Assembly (NCBI GenBank): GCA_003278195.1
Contig: QCGE01000001.1
Coordinates: 62,001-126,000, forward strand
Direction of reading: 5' to 3'
Source: Prochlorococcus sp. AG-363-P08
GTDB taxonomy: Bacteria > Cyanobacteriota > Cyanobacteriia > PCC-6307 > Cyanobiaceae
Length of the DNA: 64,000 nt
This document shows, piece by piece, positions 30,603 through 42,354 of the stretch (the first letter of the stretch is position 1; every line of letters starts with the position of its first letter). The translations under genes were made by a program, and so were the position numbers. The notes beneath the pieces are model-generated. The model made no database searches. It saw nothing but the letters and a program-made list of their open reading frames with translations, and was not told the origin of the DNA.

Positions 30603-32143
30603 GCCTTCCCTTCTTACAAACGAATATTGAATTACGTCGATGGCGGGAAAGCCAATCTTGTGAAATATTTTTTGTGCCTACAATGGGATCCTTGCACAAG
30701 GGTCATAGTTCTCTTATTAGTGCTCCAAAAAATATTAAATTGAATAAACCATTTAAAGTTATAACAAGCATTTTTATAAATCCGCTTCAATTTGGAAAAA
30801 ATGAGGATTTTGAAAAATATCCAAGAACTATTGACAAAGACTGTGAAGTAGCAGAAGAAGCCGGGGCTTCTGCAATATGGGCTCCTTCATTTGAAGATAT
30901 CTTTCCTGGTGGCTTGTCAAACACCTGCCAAGTCAAGGCACCATCTGATCTTCAGAAATATCTTTGCGGTTTTCATAGAAATGGTCACTTTGACGGAGTA
31001 GCTACCGTTGTAACTAGATTATTAAGTCTGGTACGCCCTGAAATTTTAATCCTAGGGGAGAAGGACTGGCAGCAATTAATAATCTTGCGTAAACTAATAT
31101 CTGATCTAGGACTTCCTATTAAAGTTCTATCAGTTGCAACAGTCAGAGATGAGAATGGAATCCCTTATAGTTCTAGAAATAATTACCTCACTAAATCAGA
31201 GAAAAAGAATTTAATATTCTTCTCTCAGACATTAAAGAACACTAATAAAAAATTCAAGTTGGAGGGTAAGCTTAACAATACTGAGCTGAAAAACGAATTA
31301 ATTAAACATGATTTGAAGGTGGAATACATTGAAGCTGTTGATCCATTTACACTTCAACCGACCAATGCAATCAAAAACCACACCTTACTAGCAGCTGCCG
31401 TGAGATGTGGAAACACTCGCCTAATAGATCACACTTTTCTCATGACTCGTAAACCTGTTGTTGCAATTGATGGTCCTGCAGGGGCAGGTAAAAGCACTGT
31501 CACGAAACTCTTCGCAAAAAGATTGCAATTGATTTATCTAGATACTGGCTCAATGTATCGCGCTGTTACTTGGTTAATTCAGAAAGAAAATATAGACCCA
31601 AATGACGAACAAAGGATCAGGAAACTACTTGAGAATCTACAACTTGAGCTCAAATTCTCTGATTCAGGTAATCAAATTATTATAATCAACAAGCTAGATG
31701 CAACAGATGCAATAAGGGAACAAACTGTAACTAATCTAGTATCTACAATTGCCTCAAATGTTGACGTACGTAAAGCACTAACTACTCAACAAAAGCAAAT
31801 CGGAAGTGATGGTGGCTTAGTGGCTGAGGGAAGGGATATTGGAACTACTGTATTCCCAGATGCAGAGCTAAAGATCTTCTTAACAGCAAGCCCTAAGGAA
31901 AGAGCAAGGCGAAGAAGAGATGATCTGATACAAAGAGGACAAATTGTAGAAGATATAAAAATAATTGAAAAACAGATCATCGAGAGAGACTACAAAGATA
32001 GCTCTAGAAAAGTGTCACCTTTAAGAAAGGCAGATGATGCTATAGAAGTAATTACAGATGGAATGGATATTGAGAAGGTGGTTAATGAATTAGTAGAGCT
32101 TTTTCGTCTTAATGTTCCTCAAGAAGTATGGTCTAGTCATTAG
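30599..32143 (+). CDS. panC/cmk: Bifunctional pantoate--beta-alanine ligase / cytidylate kinase
   Basis: PTMGSLHKGHSSLI, LGEKDWQQLIILRKL, then VVAIDGPAGAGKSTVTKLFAKRL, EGRDIGTTVFPDAELKIFL. In-frame upstream extension begins at CTG after AAGGAG. Confidence 0.9.
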   Translation: MSLPFLQTNIELRRWRESQSCEIFFVPTMGSLHKGHSSLISAPKNIKLNKPFKVITSIFINPLQFGKNEDFEKYPRTIDKDCEVAEEAGASAIWAPSFEDIFPGGLSNTCQVKAPSDLQKYLCGFHRNGHFDGVATVVTRLLSLVRPEILILGEKDWQQLIILRKLISDLGLPIKVLSVATVRDENGIPYSSRNNYLTKSEKKNLIFFSQTLKNTNKKFKLEGKLNNTELKNELIKHDLKVEYIEAVDPFTLQPTNAIKNHTLLAAAVRCGNTRLIDHTFLMTRKPVVAIDGPAGAGKSTVTKLFAKRLQLIYLDTGSMYRAVTWLIQKENIDPNDEQRIRKLLENLQLELKFSDSGNQIIIINKLDATDAIREQTVTNLVSTIASNVDVRKALTTQQKQIGSDGGLVAEGRDIGTTVFPDAELKIFLTASPKERARRRRDDLIQRGQIVEDIKIIEKQIIERDYKDSSRKVSPLRKADDAIEVITDGMDIEKVVNELVELFRLNVPQEVWSSH

Positions 32144-32612
32144 ATTTCAATCTTCTAAGTAATCCATCACATGCATCATCTAAAAGGTCAAGAACATCTT
32201 CAAATCCCTTGTCACCACCATAATAAGGGTCTGGAACTTCAACAAGATTTGTCTTTGATGCAAAAGTAAGAATTGGATTTAACTCAGCCTTTTTAACTAT
32301 AGATTGTTGACTGGATAGAAGCTTGACATCTTTCAAATTCTGATTATCCATAGTCAGAATAAAGTCAAAGGTAGAGATGTCTTCTTTGCTAATTTGCCTG
32401 GCAATACTAGGTAAATGAATACCTCTCTTACTTGCTGCTAATGACATCCTAGAATCTGCTGGATTACCAACATGCCAAGATCCAGTACCTGCCGAATCAA
32501 CAAAAAAGTCATCCTGTATACCTTGAGTTTTAATCTTATTTATGAAAACACCCTCTGCTGCAGGTGATCTACATATATTGCCTAAGCAAACGAAAAGAAT
32601 CTTTATAGTCAT
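32133..32612 (-). CDS. Low-molecular-weight protein-tyrosine phosphatase
   Basis: ILFVCLGNICRSPAAEGVF; VPDPYYGG. Confidence 0.95.
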   Translation of the reverse strand: MTIKILFVCLGNICRSPAAEGVFINKIKTQGIQDDFFVDSAGTGSWHVGNPADSRMSLAASKRGIHLPSIARQISKEDISTFDFILTMDNQNLKDVKLLSSQQSIVKKAELNPILTFASKTNLVEVPDPYYGGDKGFEDVLDLLDDACDGLLRRLKSND

Positions 32613-32708
32613 AAATAACTGAAATAAAAGAGTGTTAGTAATGTATTTTAGGTTTTCAAAGGTTAATAGCAGTCCAATAAGTCAATAAACCGAGCAATTC
32701 TCAATAAT

Positions 32709-34237
<1,529 letters not shown>

Positions 34238-34368
34238 TCAGGATTTAACCACTTTAGAAGAAATTCACACCCGATATACGAATAAAAAGTCGGGCTAGGC
34301 AATCAAGCAGTAAAATTGCATTATAGACTAATTTTAATTGTATTTTTTGTATTTGTCTAAGGCTTTTT

Positions 34369-35091
34369 TCACTCTGTGCTTCCTTTACGTTTGCGTCTAG
34401 TAAGCATGCCGAATAGAAGCTTGCCAATTGTTGCTATTAGGTTTCCTTCGAGTTCTTTAAACATATTCATATTATATGCAAATGCTTTATTAGCTTCTTC
34501 CACTATTGATTCTGCTGTACTTTGATTAATAGGTAAAGAGTTTAAATTCTCAGAATATCTTTTTTTGAATAACTTTTCATCATGAATAAGTGGGAAGTCA
34601 TAAAAGTTTAAACCCTCATCTTCCTCAAGATTCATTGCTTTCTTAGCTATCCTTTTAAGAATCTGACCCCCAGATAAATCACCAATATATCTAGTGTAAT
34701 GATGGCCTAATAAAAGTTCAGGTGAATTACAAGCTATATAGTGAATACGATCTACGTAATCTTTAGCTGAAGGTGTGGGCTTAACTTCAACAGACCAATT
34801 CTCCCCAAAATAAAAGGCCAAGTCTTGCTTGATTGCCTCAGTTCTATTTAGTTCCTTATAATCAAATGTACTCACAATTTTGTGACCTTGCTCAGACAAG
34901 TGCTGAATCTCTTGTTCCATAGCAGAATAGACAAAATAAAGATCTGCCATCAGTAATCTATAGCTAGATTTATCAACTACTCCTTTAAGGAAACAAGTCA
35001 CAAACCCAGTATTCTCAGCCATTGTGTGGGCCTTTTTGGTACCTTCTCTTAATAGCCTTGCAAGGTCTAAAGACATTGAACGTGTACGCAC
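34369..35091 (-). CDS. ho1: Heme oxygenase
   Basis: LLREGTKKAHTMAENTGFVTCFLKGVV; LLGHHYTRYIGDLSGGQILKRIAKKAM. Confidence 0.95.
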   Translation of the reverse strand: MRTRSMSLDLARLLREGTKKAHTMAENTGFVTCFLKGVVDKSSYRLLMADLYFVYSAMEQEIQHLSEQGHKIVSTFDYKELNRTEAIKQDLAFYFGENWSVEVKPTPSAKDYVDRIHYIACNSPELLLGHHYTRYIGDLSGGQILKRIAKKAMNLEEDEGLNFYDFPLIHDEKLFKKRYSENLNSLPINQSTAESIVEEANKAFAYNMNMFKELEGNLIATIGKLLFGMLTRRKRKGSTE

Positions 35092-35121
35092 TAATAATGA
35101 AAGCAGTCTAAGTGAGAAGAA

Positions 35122-35568
35122 TTAAAAGATTTCATGTGAAGGTGGAAAAAGAGAGAAAAGTTCTCTACATATCTCCTTGAGCTGAAGCAGGTGAACAGGC
35201 TCTGGCAAGTAGTCACCTGTTGGTTTCCATTCTCCAACAGTAGCCAACCTCCATCTCTCTCCCTCATAGGTCATTCCTCTAATTACCACTCCCAAAAGAT
35301 GCGGTTTAACTGATCCAACTTCCTCTCCACTTAAACGAAGCTGCAAAAGCAGGCTCCGACACTGCAAACGTGGAGACCAACCTGGGAAATGGAAAGACAT
35401 ATCTAGAGACTCAGCCTCAGACCACATACGTGTCTGAGGATCATCACGCCATGGAGTCAAATTCACAGAAGCCTCTGGATAATGAAGGCGTACAAGCGCT
35501 ACTGACGAAGCAAGTGCATGGGCAAAATCCAAGCTGTGAACATAATCAGATGCATTCACCAATCCCAC
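35122..35568 (-). CDS. Conserved hypothetical protein
   Basis: 148 aa ORF upstream of ho1 on same strand. Confidence 0.5.
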   Translation of the reverse strand: MGLVNASDYVHSLDFAHALASSVALVRLHYPEASVNLTPWRDDPQTRMWSEAESLDMSFHFPGWSPRLQCRSLLLQLRLSGEEVGSVKPHLLGVVIRGMTYEGERWRLATVGEWKPTGDYLPEPVHLLQLKEICRELFSLFPPSHEIF

Positions 35569-35714
35569 CTATCCCTTCTAGAGGTAGCAAAAAGCATGCC
35601 TATTAGGTATTCATATTATATATAGGAAATCTAATTAACGATGCCTGTAAAATATCCTGAGGGTTTTAAATTTGCTTTTAAAAAAGCATCCCTATGGAAG
35701 AGGGTGTCTAAAAA

Positions 35715-37034
35715 ATGAATTTCCTGAAGGCTATCACTAAAATTTCTAAATATGCAATAGTAGGAGGTTTAGCTGCTACAACACATGCAATCTCTCTACT
35801 CATTTTAAGCAATTATTTACCACTTTGGACTAGTAATCTTAGTGGATTCTTATTAGCGTCTTGCATAAGCTACTTAGGGCATTCAATATTTACTTTTAGA
35901 AAAGCAACAAACGGAAATCGCTTTGCCAAAAGATGGTTGATTTTTCAATTTATTTTAAATATAATTGTCTGCTTACTATTACCAATAATATTAAGTTCAG
36001 TCAAACATCTACCTTTCACTACATGGATATTTGTACTTTCTCCAACATTAATAAATGCTTTAATCTGGTCTAATGCTGCAAGATTTAGCTTTATTAGAAT
36101 CTATTCCTCTAGATATAAGCCAATAATACATGCTGACGACCTAGGCCTTTCGAATGCAACCAATAAAGCAATTTTCTCACTGGCAAAAAACAATGAACTC
36201 AATAGTGCCAGCATTTTAATTAATGGAGCAGAGGTGGAATCTGCTATTAAAGATTGGCAAGAGAAGTTTACTTTCCCACTTACACTTCATGTATGCTTAA
36301 CTGAAGGTAAAGCAGTCTCTTCTCAAGAAGGGAAAAGTCAAGTAACTAATAGTCAAGGTATATTGAATCAAAGCTTTGGCAAGCTAATTCTTTACTCCTT
36401 GCTTCCAAAAAACAATTCCAACCGAATATCTGTCGAGAATCAAATAAAAAAAGAAATTAGTGCTCAGATAAATCTTTTCAAAGAATTGACTTCTTATGAT
36501 TCTATTTGGATAGACGGTCATCAACATATTCATTTAATTCCTATTGTCCTTGATGTTATTCTTAACCTATCGAAAGGGGCTAAAGTTACTTGGCTAAGAA
36601 CTACTTTTGAGCCAATACCTACAGGGGTATCACTTAATTACTGGAAGAAAAGCATTCTTCAAGGAGGCCTAATAAAATGGTTTGTTCTTCAACTTCTAAC
36701 AATTCTTGCAAAACCAAGGATAAAGCAAGCACAAATCAAAACTAATGCAGGTTTTGCTGGAATACTATTTACAGGGCAAATGATTGAACAACCACTTTTT
36801 GCATGTTTTAAAGAACTACAAACCATAGAGCCAAGAAATGGTCAAACCCCATCAATTCTGCTTACGCATCCAGCTGCAGAAATTGATTACAAGGATCTTG
36901 ATAATAAAAAATTACTAGCCTTCGAACTATCAAAAAAATTTATTTCTTCAAGCTTAAGACAAAAAGAATGGGATGAATTAAAAAGATTAAAATTACTTTC
37001 TGACTATTCTAGTCTTGGCAGTGAATCTTTCTAA
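35715..37034 (+). CDS. GtrA-like membrane domain fused to YdjC/ChbG/HpnK-type polysaccharide deacetylase domain
   Basis: N-term KYAIVGGLAATTHAISLLIL...LLASCISYLGHSIFTFR (GtrA); C-term IIHADDLGLSNATN, LHVCLTEGK, IDGHQHIHLIP (YdjC family). Confidence 0.82.
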   Translation: MNFLKAITKISKYAIVGGLAATTHAISLLILSNYLPLWTSNLSGFLLASCISYLGHSIFTFRKATNGNRFAKRWLIFQFILNIIVCLLLPIILSSVKHLPFTTWIFVLSPTLINALIWSNAARFSFIRIYSSRYKPIIHADDLGLSNATNKAIFSLAKNNELNSASILINGAEVESAIKDWQEKFTFPLTLHVCLTEGKAVSSQEGKSQVTNSQGILNQSFGKLILYSLLPKNNSNRISVENQIKKEISAQINLFKELTSYDSIWIDGHQHIHLIPIVLDVILNLSKGAKVTWLRTTFEPIPTGVSLNYWKKSILQGGLIKWFVLQLLTILAKPRIKQAQIKTNAGFAGILFTGQMIEQPLFACFKELQTIEPRNGQTPSILLTHPAAEIDYKDLDNKKLLAFELSKKFISSSLRQKEWDELKRLKLLSDYSSLGSESF

Positions 37035-37986
37035 TAAAATAATGAGGTCTCGCTTTTGTATCCACATAAACCCTGCCAATATAATCACCTAGTACTCCTA
37101 TTCCAATAAGTTGTACGCCTCCTAGAAACAAAACAGCCACAATCAAAGAAGCATATCCAGGAACATCAATCCCATTAAAAATAGTTTGTAAAATAATAAC
37201 CAAAGCATATAATATACTGATTAATGAAACTGTTATCCCTAAAAAACTCCAGATTTTTAAAGGTAAGACAGAAAAAGAAAATATTCCATCTAATGCATAG
37301 CCCAACAACTTCAAAGGGCTCCAAGAACTAATTCCCCCAATACGGTTAACCCTTTTATAACTAACTTCTATACTTCTAAAACCTGTCCAAGGCACTAACC
37401 CTTTAGAGAACCTACTAAATTCACGCATTTCTGTTAACGCATTTACTACAGGTGCACTTAGTAATCGATAATCGCCTGCTCCTTCAGTTAACTGGATAGA
37501 GTCAACAAGTCGGTTGAACACTTTGTAGAACCATGAGGCAGTAGTTATTTTCAAGAGCGACTCTTGATCACGACTATCCCTTACAGCAGTAACAATCTCT
37601 GCACCATTAGTCCATTCAAAAACCATTTCATCAATTAACTCAGGCGGATGTTGCAAATCAGAGTCAATCAAAACAACTGCATCGCAATTGCCTTTTGCAT
37701 AATCAAGGCCCGCAAGCATTGCAGACTCTTTACCGAAGTTTCTAGTTAATTCAAGTAAAACCAATTTTTCAGGGATTGCATGATCAACTTGCTTGCCATG
37801 CCAATCAAGAATTCTGGAAACTGTTCTATCCCTTGAACCATCATCTACCAAAACCAATCGATCAACTTTAGGTATCGCAACAACCCGCTCAATAAAATGC
37901 TCTATAGCCTCCTCTTCGTTGTAACACGCTGCTACCACCCAGATCTGAGAGGTACCTCCAGAATTAGTCAAAGGAGAATAGGTCAT
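37009..37986 (-). CDS. Family 2 glycosyltransferase, GtrB/DPM1-like with two C-terminal TMs
   Basis: VVAACYNEEEAIEHFIERV, LVDDGSRDRT, LTRNFGKESAMLAGLDYA, VLIDSDLQHPPELI; C-terminal GVQLIGIGVLGDYIGRVY. Confidence 0.9.
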   Translation of the reverse strand: MTYSPLTNSGGTSQIWVVAACYNEEEAIEHFIERVVAIPKVDRLVLVDDGSRDRTVSRILDWHGKQVDHAIPEKLVLLELTRNFGKESAMLAGLDYAKGNCDAVVLIDSDLQHPPELIDEMVFEWTNGAEIVTAVRDSRDQESLLKITTASWFYKVFNRLVDSIQLTEGAGDYRLLSAPVVNALTEMREFSRFSKGLVPWTGFRSIEVSYKRVNRIGGISSWSPLKLLGYALDGIFSFSVLPLKIWSFLGITVSLISILYALVIILQTIFNGIDVPGYASLIVAVLFLGGVQLIGIGVLGDYIGRVYVDTKARPHYFIRKIHCQD

Positions 37987-38118
37987 GTAATCAAAAGAAA
38001 ATTACATCCTTTAAGCGCTATTTGCCTTCCTAATTCAAGTTTTCACTAAATAAGGAAGATAAATCACACCTCCAAGGCATAGGCTCAACAGAGGAGCATC
38101 TTCTTCTAAAGAGTGGTT

Positions 38119-39543
38119 ATGACGCAATTCGAAAAACTGACCCCACCATCAAAAGGGAAGATTATTCGTTTCGAGAATGGAGAACCTGTCGTCCCCGATA
38201 ACCCTATTATTCCTTTTATCCGTGGAGATGGAACCGGTGCCGATATTTGGCCAGCAACGCAAAAAGTTATTGATGCCGCAATAGAAAAAGCTTATGGCAC
38301 AACAAAGAAGATCGAATGGTTCAAAGTTTATGCAGGCGATGAAGCCTGCGAAATATATGGAACTTATCAATACTTGCCTGAAGACACGCTTCAAGCAATC
38401 AAAACCTATGGAGTAGCAATAAAAGGCCCTCTTACAACTCCTATTGGAGGTGGAATCCGATCGCTGAATGTTTCTCTAAGGCAAATCTTCGACCTTTATT
38501 CATGTGTTCGTCCATGTCGTTATTACGAAGGCACACCTAGTCCCCATAAAAGACCTCAAGACCTTAATGTCATTGTTTATAGAGAAAATACCGAAGATAT
38601 ATATATGGGAATCGAATGGGAAGCAAAAGACCCTGTAGGAATCGAGTTAAGAGAGCACCTCAACAAAGTAGTAATCCCAGCCAATGGAAAGTTGGGCCAA
38701 CGTCAAATCCCTAAAGAAGCTGGCATAGGGATCAAACCAGTAAGCAAAGAAGGAAGTCAAAGGCATATTCGTAAAGCAATTCAACATGCTTTACGAATGG
38801 AAGGGACAAAAAGACACGTGACCTTGGTGCATAAAGGCAACATTATGAAATTTACAGAGGGTTCATTTCGGGATTGGGGATATGAATTAGCTACTAGTGA
38901 ATTCCGAAAGGTTTGTGTTACCGAACGAGAAAGCTGGATTCTTCAAAATTTTGATAGCAATCCAACTATTAGTTATGAAGAAAATGCGAAGATGATTGAC
39001 CCTGGATATAATTCTTTGACCTCCGAAAAGAAAGAATCAATATGCAATGAAGTCAAAAATGTTATTAATTTAATTGGAATAACCCATGGAAAAGACAAAT
39101 GGCGAGAAATGGTCTTAGTTGATGATCGCATAGCTGATAGCATCTTCCAACAAATTCAGACACGTCCTCAGGAATACTCGATTCTCGCAACTCTAAACTT
39201 GAATGGAGACTATATATCTGATGCGGCGGCTGCAATTGTTGGTGGGCTCGGGATGGCTCCTGGCGCCAATATTGGTGACAAAGCTGCCATATTCGAAGCT
39301 ACTCATGGCACAGCTCCTAAGCATGCAGGTCTTGATCGAATCAACCCTGGCTCAGTCATACTCAGTGGTGTCATGATGCTGGAATTTCTTGGATGGCACA
39401 AAGCGGCCCAACTAATTACCAAAGGAATTAGCGAGTCGATTTCAGAGCAGAAAGTTACTTACGACTTGGCTCGACTGATGGAACCTCCAGTAGAACCATT
39501 AAGCTGCAGCGGATTCGCAAAATCGATAATTGAGAGATTTTAA
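38119..39543 (+). CDS. icd: Isocitrate dehydrogenase (NADP+)
   Basis: IPFIRGDGTGADIW, TTPIGGGIRSLNVSLRQ, YRENTEDIYMGIEW, ATHGTAPKHAG. Confidence 0.96.
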   Translation: MTQFEKLTPPSKGKIIRFENGEPVVPDNPIIPFIRGDGTGADIWPATQKVIDAAIEKAYGTTKKIEWFKVYAGDEACEIYGTYQYLPEDTLQAIKTYGVAIKGPLTTPIGGGIRSLNVSLRQIFDLYSCVRPCRYYEGTPSPHKRPQDLNVIVYRENTEDIYMGIEWEAKDPVGIELREHLNKVVIPANGKLGQRQIPKEAGIGIKPVSKEGSQRHIRKAIQHALRMEGTKRHVTLVHKGNIMKFTEGSFRDWGYELATSEFRKVCVTERESWILQNFDSNPTISYEENAKMIDPGYNSLTSEKKESICNEVKNVINLIGITHGKDKWREMVLVDDRIADSIFQQIQTRPQEYSILATLNLNGDYISDAAAAIVGGLGMAPGANIGDKAAIFEATHGTAPKHAGLDRINPGSVILSGVMMLEFLGWHKAAQLITKGISESISEQKVTYDLARLMEPPVEPLSCSGFAKSIIERF

Positions 39544-39616
39544 GTAAGGAATCAAATGGCTAATCCAAAATTTCTAGATAAAACTGGTTCAATAATTAGG
39601 CAGAGCTAACTTAAAT

Positions 39617-40996
39617 ATGCACAATAGAAACATGGAGCCAATCCAAAAAAAATCAAAAGTTCTTAATCAATTTATCCCTAATGGAACAATTGATCCATGT
39701 GTTCATTGTGGTTTTTGTCTACCAACTTGTGCGAGTTATAGGGTCCTTGGCACAGAAATGGACTCACCCAGAGGAAGAATCCACATTTTAAAATCTATTG
39801 AAAGTGGTGAGTTAAAAATGGATAAAACAATTGCACACCATTTCAACACATGTCTTGGATGTTTTGCATGTGTAACAGCTTGTCCCTCAGGGGTTAGATA
39901 TGACAAATTAATAGAAGCAACTCGTCCAGAAATAAATACAAATAATTTAGAAAGCTCTTGTCAAAAATTATTCAAAAAAATTCTCTTATCTATTTTACCT
40001 TACCCTAAAAGATTAAGAACAATTCTCCATTCTGTTCGAGGCTATTCTGGAAGTCATTTTCAAAATATTTTCCGTGAACTCAAGTTTACTAGAATTTTTG
40101 GAAGTCAAATTGAGGAAATGGAAGCACTATTACCCCCACTAGTAGAAGGGAGTTTTAAAGATAATTTCAAAATAATCAATGAATACGATGGAGCTAAGCG
40201 TGGTCGAATAGGACTGGTACTTGGATGTGTCCAAAGGTGTTTTGATCCAGATGTAAATCAAGCAACATTGGCAGTATTACAAGCCAATGGTTTCGAAGTC
40301 ATCATTCCAAATGACCAAGGTTGTTGTGGTGCTGTTACCCATCATCAAGGCTATATAAATTCAACTATTCGCCATGCAGAAGAACTAGTAAAGAGCTTTG
40401 TAAATGTTATTGGGAAAGGAAAGCCAGCTGGCGAAGAGCCATTAGATGCAATTGTTGTTGCAGCATCTGGGTGTGGTCACACAATGAAAGCTTATCAAAC
40501 ACTTTTGGATAAAGAAAAAAATTTTCAGATTCCTGTCCTCGATGTGCATGAATTTCTAGTTCAAAATGGTCTTAGCAAAAAGTTTATTGAATCTCTTCAG
40601 CCCATAAAAATGATTAGCAATGAAAACATCACTTCTACAGAATCAATAGAGGTTGCTTATCATGATGCTTGCCACATGATACATGGACAAAAAATTTCAG
40701 AAGAACCTCGTCAACTCTTAAAGAAAATACCAAATATTGTACTTCGTGAGGTTAAAGAAATGGGTCTATGTTGTGGAAGCGCAGGTATCTATAATCTAAT
40801 TCAACCAGAAATCGCAAAAGAGCTGGGAACAATCAAAGTTAATGACCTGAGTAGCACTGGTGCAAGCATAGTTGCCAGTGCAAATATTGGGTGCACTTTG
40901 CAAATACGAAGGCATAGGAAAAGTGATTTAAAAGTATTACATCCAATGCAATTACTTGCAAAATCAGCAGGAATCGACAAGTCTCCAAACTCTTAA
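39617..40996 (+). CDS. glcF: Glycolate oxidase iron-sulfur subunit
   Basis: DPCVHCGFCLPTCASY, NTCLGCFACVTACPSGVRY; QGCCGAVTHHQG; CCGSAGIYNL. Confidence 0.92.
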   Translation: MHNRNMEPIQKKSKVLNQFIPNGTIDPCVHCGFCLPTCASYRVLGTEMDSPRGRIHILKSIESGELKMDKTIAHHFNTCLGCFACVTACPSGVRYDKLIEATRPEINTNNLESSCQKLFKKILLSILPYPKRLRTILHSVRGYSGSHFQNIFRELKFTRIFGSQIEEMEALLPPLVEGSFKDNFKIINEYDGAKRGRIGLVLGCVQRCFDPDVNQATLAVLQANGFEVIIPNDQGCCGAVTHHQGYINSTIRHAEELVKSFVNVIGKGKPAGEEPLDAIVVAASGCGHTMKAYQTLLDKEKNFQIPVLDVHEFLVQNGLSKKFIESLQPIKMISNENITSTESIEVAYHDACHMIHGQKISEEPRQLLKKIPNIVLREVKEMGLCCGSAGIYNLIQPEIAKELGTIKVNDLSSTGASIVASANIGCTLQIRRHRKSDLKVLHPMQLLAKSAGIDKSPNS

Positions 40997-42319
40997 AAGA
41001 GTTTCTGAATCACCAAGATTCCCTGGAAATGTGATGACTGGCATATGAATATTTCGTTCATTTAGAGAAGCAATTACTAATGATAGGCCTGGGAAAATCT
41101 GACCTTTTAAATCAACACTCTCAACGCCAAATCCTTCTTTCAAAAGTACATTTGAGGTGATTCCACCTTTACTAATTAAATAACCCAATTTTAACGCTAG
41201 TTGACTTATTATCTTTGCAATAAATTGCGCCAAAAAACAACCAAACAAAACTCTTGATTCTAACGTTGGTAAAATCCATTCACCGCGGGTCGTATATAAC
41301 ACTGGTGTCTTCCCATCAGCTAGTAAATTCTCAATCTTTGATAACAGCTCACTCTCCAATTCTAAAACACATGAATCCTTAAAACTTTGATTATATAAGT
41401 CAGCCAACTTGCTGACAGGTATCTCCACTCCATGGCAACTAGTGCCTTCAAGCAATTTTTGCAATTGTGCATCAGCAAGACTTACATAGGAACCAACGAT
41501 CACCATTCCTGGCAAAGGATTTCCAAACTCATCTTTTCTACGCATATTTGCAATCAAACTCTCTTCTAATATTTGAGGAGCTAGGCATGATAAAGAGTTT
41601 AAAAAACTTGCTGCTGAGCGAAATAAAAACCTTTTCTTTCCAGTCAAATTCCTCACTGCTTCTGCTAATGCATCCAATTGTGATGATTTCACTGCATCTA
41701 CAATTACATTCTGATTCTTAGAACATGATTCCAACCAAGCCTCCAACGCATTCATCCCTTCTTTCCCAGCAGCAGCCTTATCAAGTAGGGACAAACTAAT
41801 TCTTTTTACAGAGCAAGGATCTATCTGACCTGAGCTTTTTTCATTCAACCACTCAGCCAAATTACTAGTTGAATAAGCAAATAACCTGTCCTTTGCAAAA
41901 GAAGTTGTATGAACTGGCTTCCCATTCAATAAATGTATGCCATCAACCGTAGTGCGACCACCTTGAAAAAAAGCGGGTATATGGAGCGTGGCATCAAAAG
42001 GTCCAAACACTCCAGCAATCATGCTTGGCTCTAGTACACCATGCCCTCTAAGGGTGGAATCACCTCTACTCACAAAAAAAATGTTATTTAGAGATAAACC
42101 CTCAGCAAGAATTGCTCGTTTCAGAACAAAGCAAATTTCGCTAATACGACCAGCGGCCTCTGCTGGAAGCAACGCTCTAGTGTTAGCCAATATAAAAAGG
42201 AGAGGAGATTCATGGCGCAGTCCTCTACATAGAGCATCGAATTCCCACGAAAGCAACAATGGGCAGCTATGAACTGTTTGCGAACCAGTTGGATCATCAT
42301 CAAGCACAACAATCTTCAT
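40964..42319 (-). CDS. DUF1537 / four-carbon acid sugar kinase family protein (OtnK-like)
   Basis: IVVLDDDPTGSQTVHSCPLLL, FFVSRGDSTLRGHGVLEP, ISKGGITSNVLLKE. Confidence 0.82.
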   Translation of the reverse strand: MKIVVLDDDPTGSQTVHSCPLLLSWEFDALCRGLRHESPLLFILANTRALLPAEAAGRISEICFVLKRAILAEGLSLNNIFFVSRGDSTLRGHGVLEPSMIAGVFGPFDATLHIPAFFQGGRTTVDGIHLLNGKPVHTTSFAKDRLFAYSTSNLAEWLNEKSSGQIDPCSVKRISLSLLDKAAAGKEGMNALEAWLESCSKNQNVIVDAVKSSQLDALAEAVRNLTGKKRFLFRSAASFLNSLSCLAPQILEESLIANMRRKDEFGNPLPGMVIVGSYVSLADAQLQKLLEGTSCHGVEIPVSKLADLYNQSFKDSCVLELESELLSKIENLLADGKTPVLYTTRGEWILPTLESRVLFGCFLAQFIAKIISQLALKLGYLISKGGITSNVLLKEGFGVESVDLKGQIFPGLSLVIASLNERNIHMPVITFPGNLGDSETLLRVWRLVDSC

Positions 42320-42354
42320 ATCATCCACTGACTGTGAAACCCCAAATAACAAAG

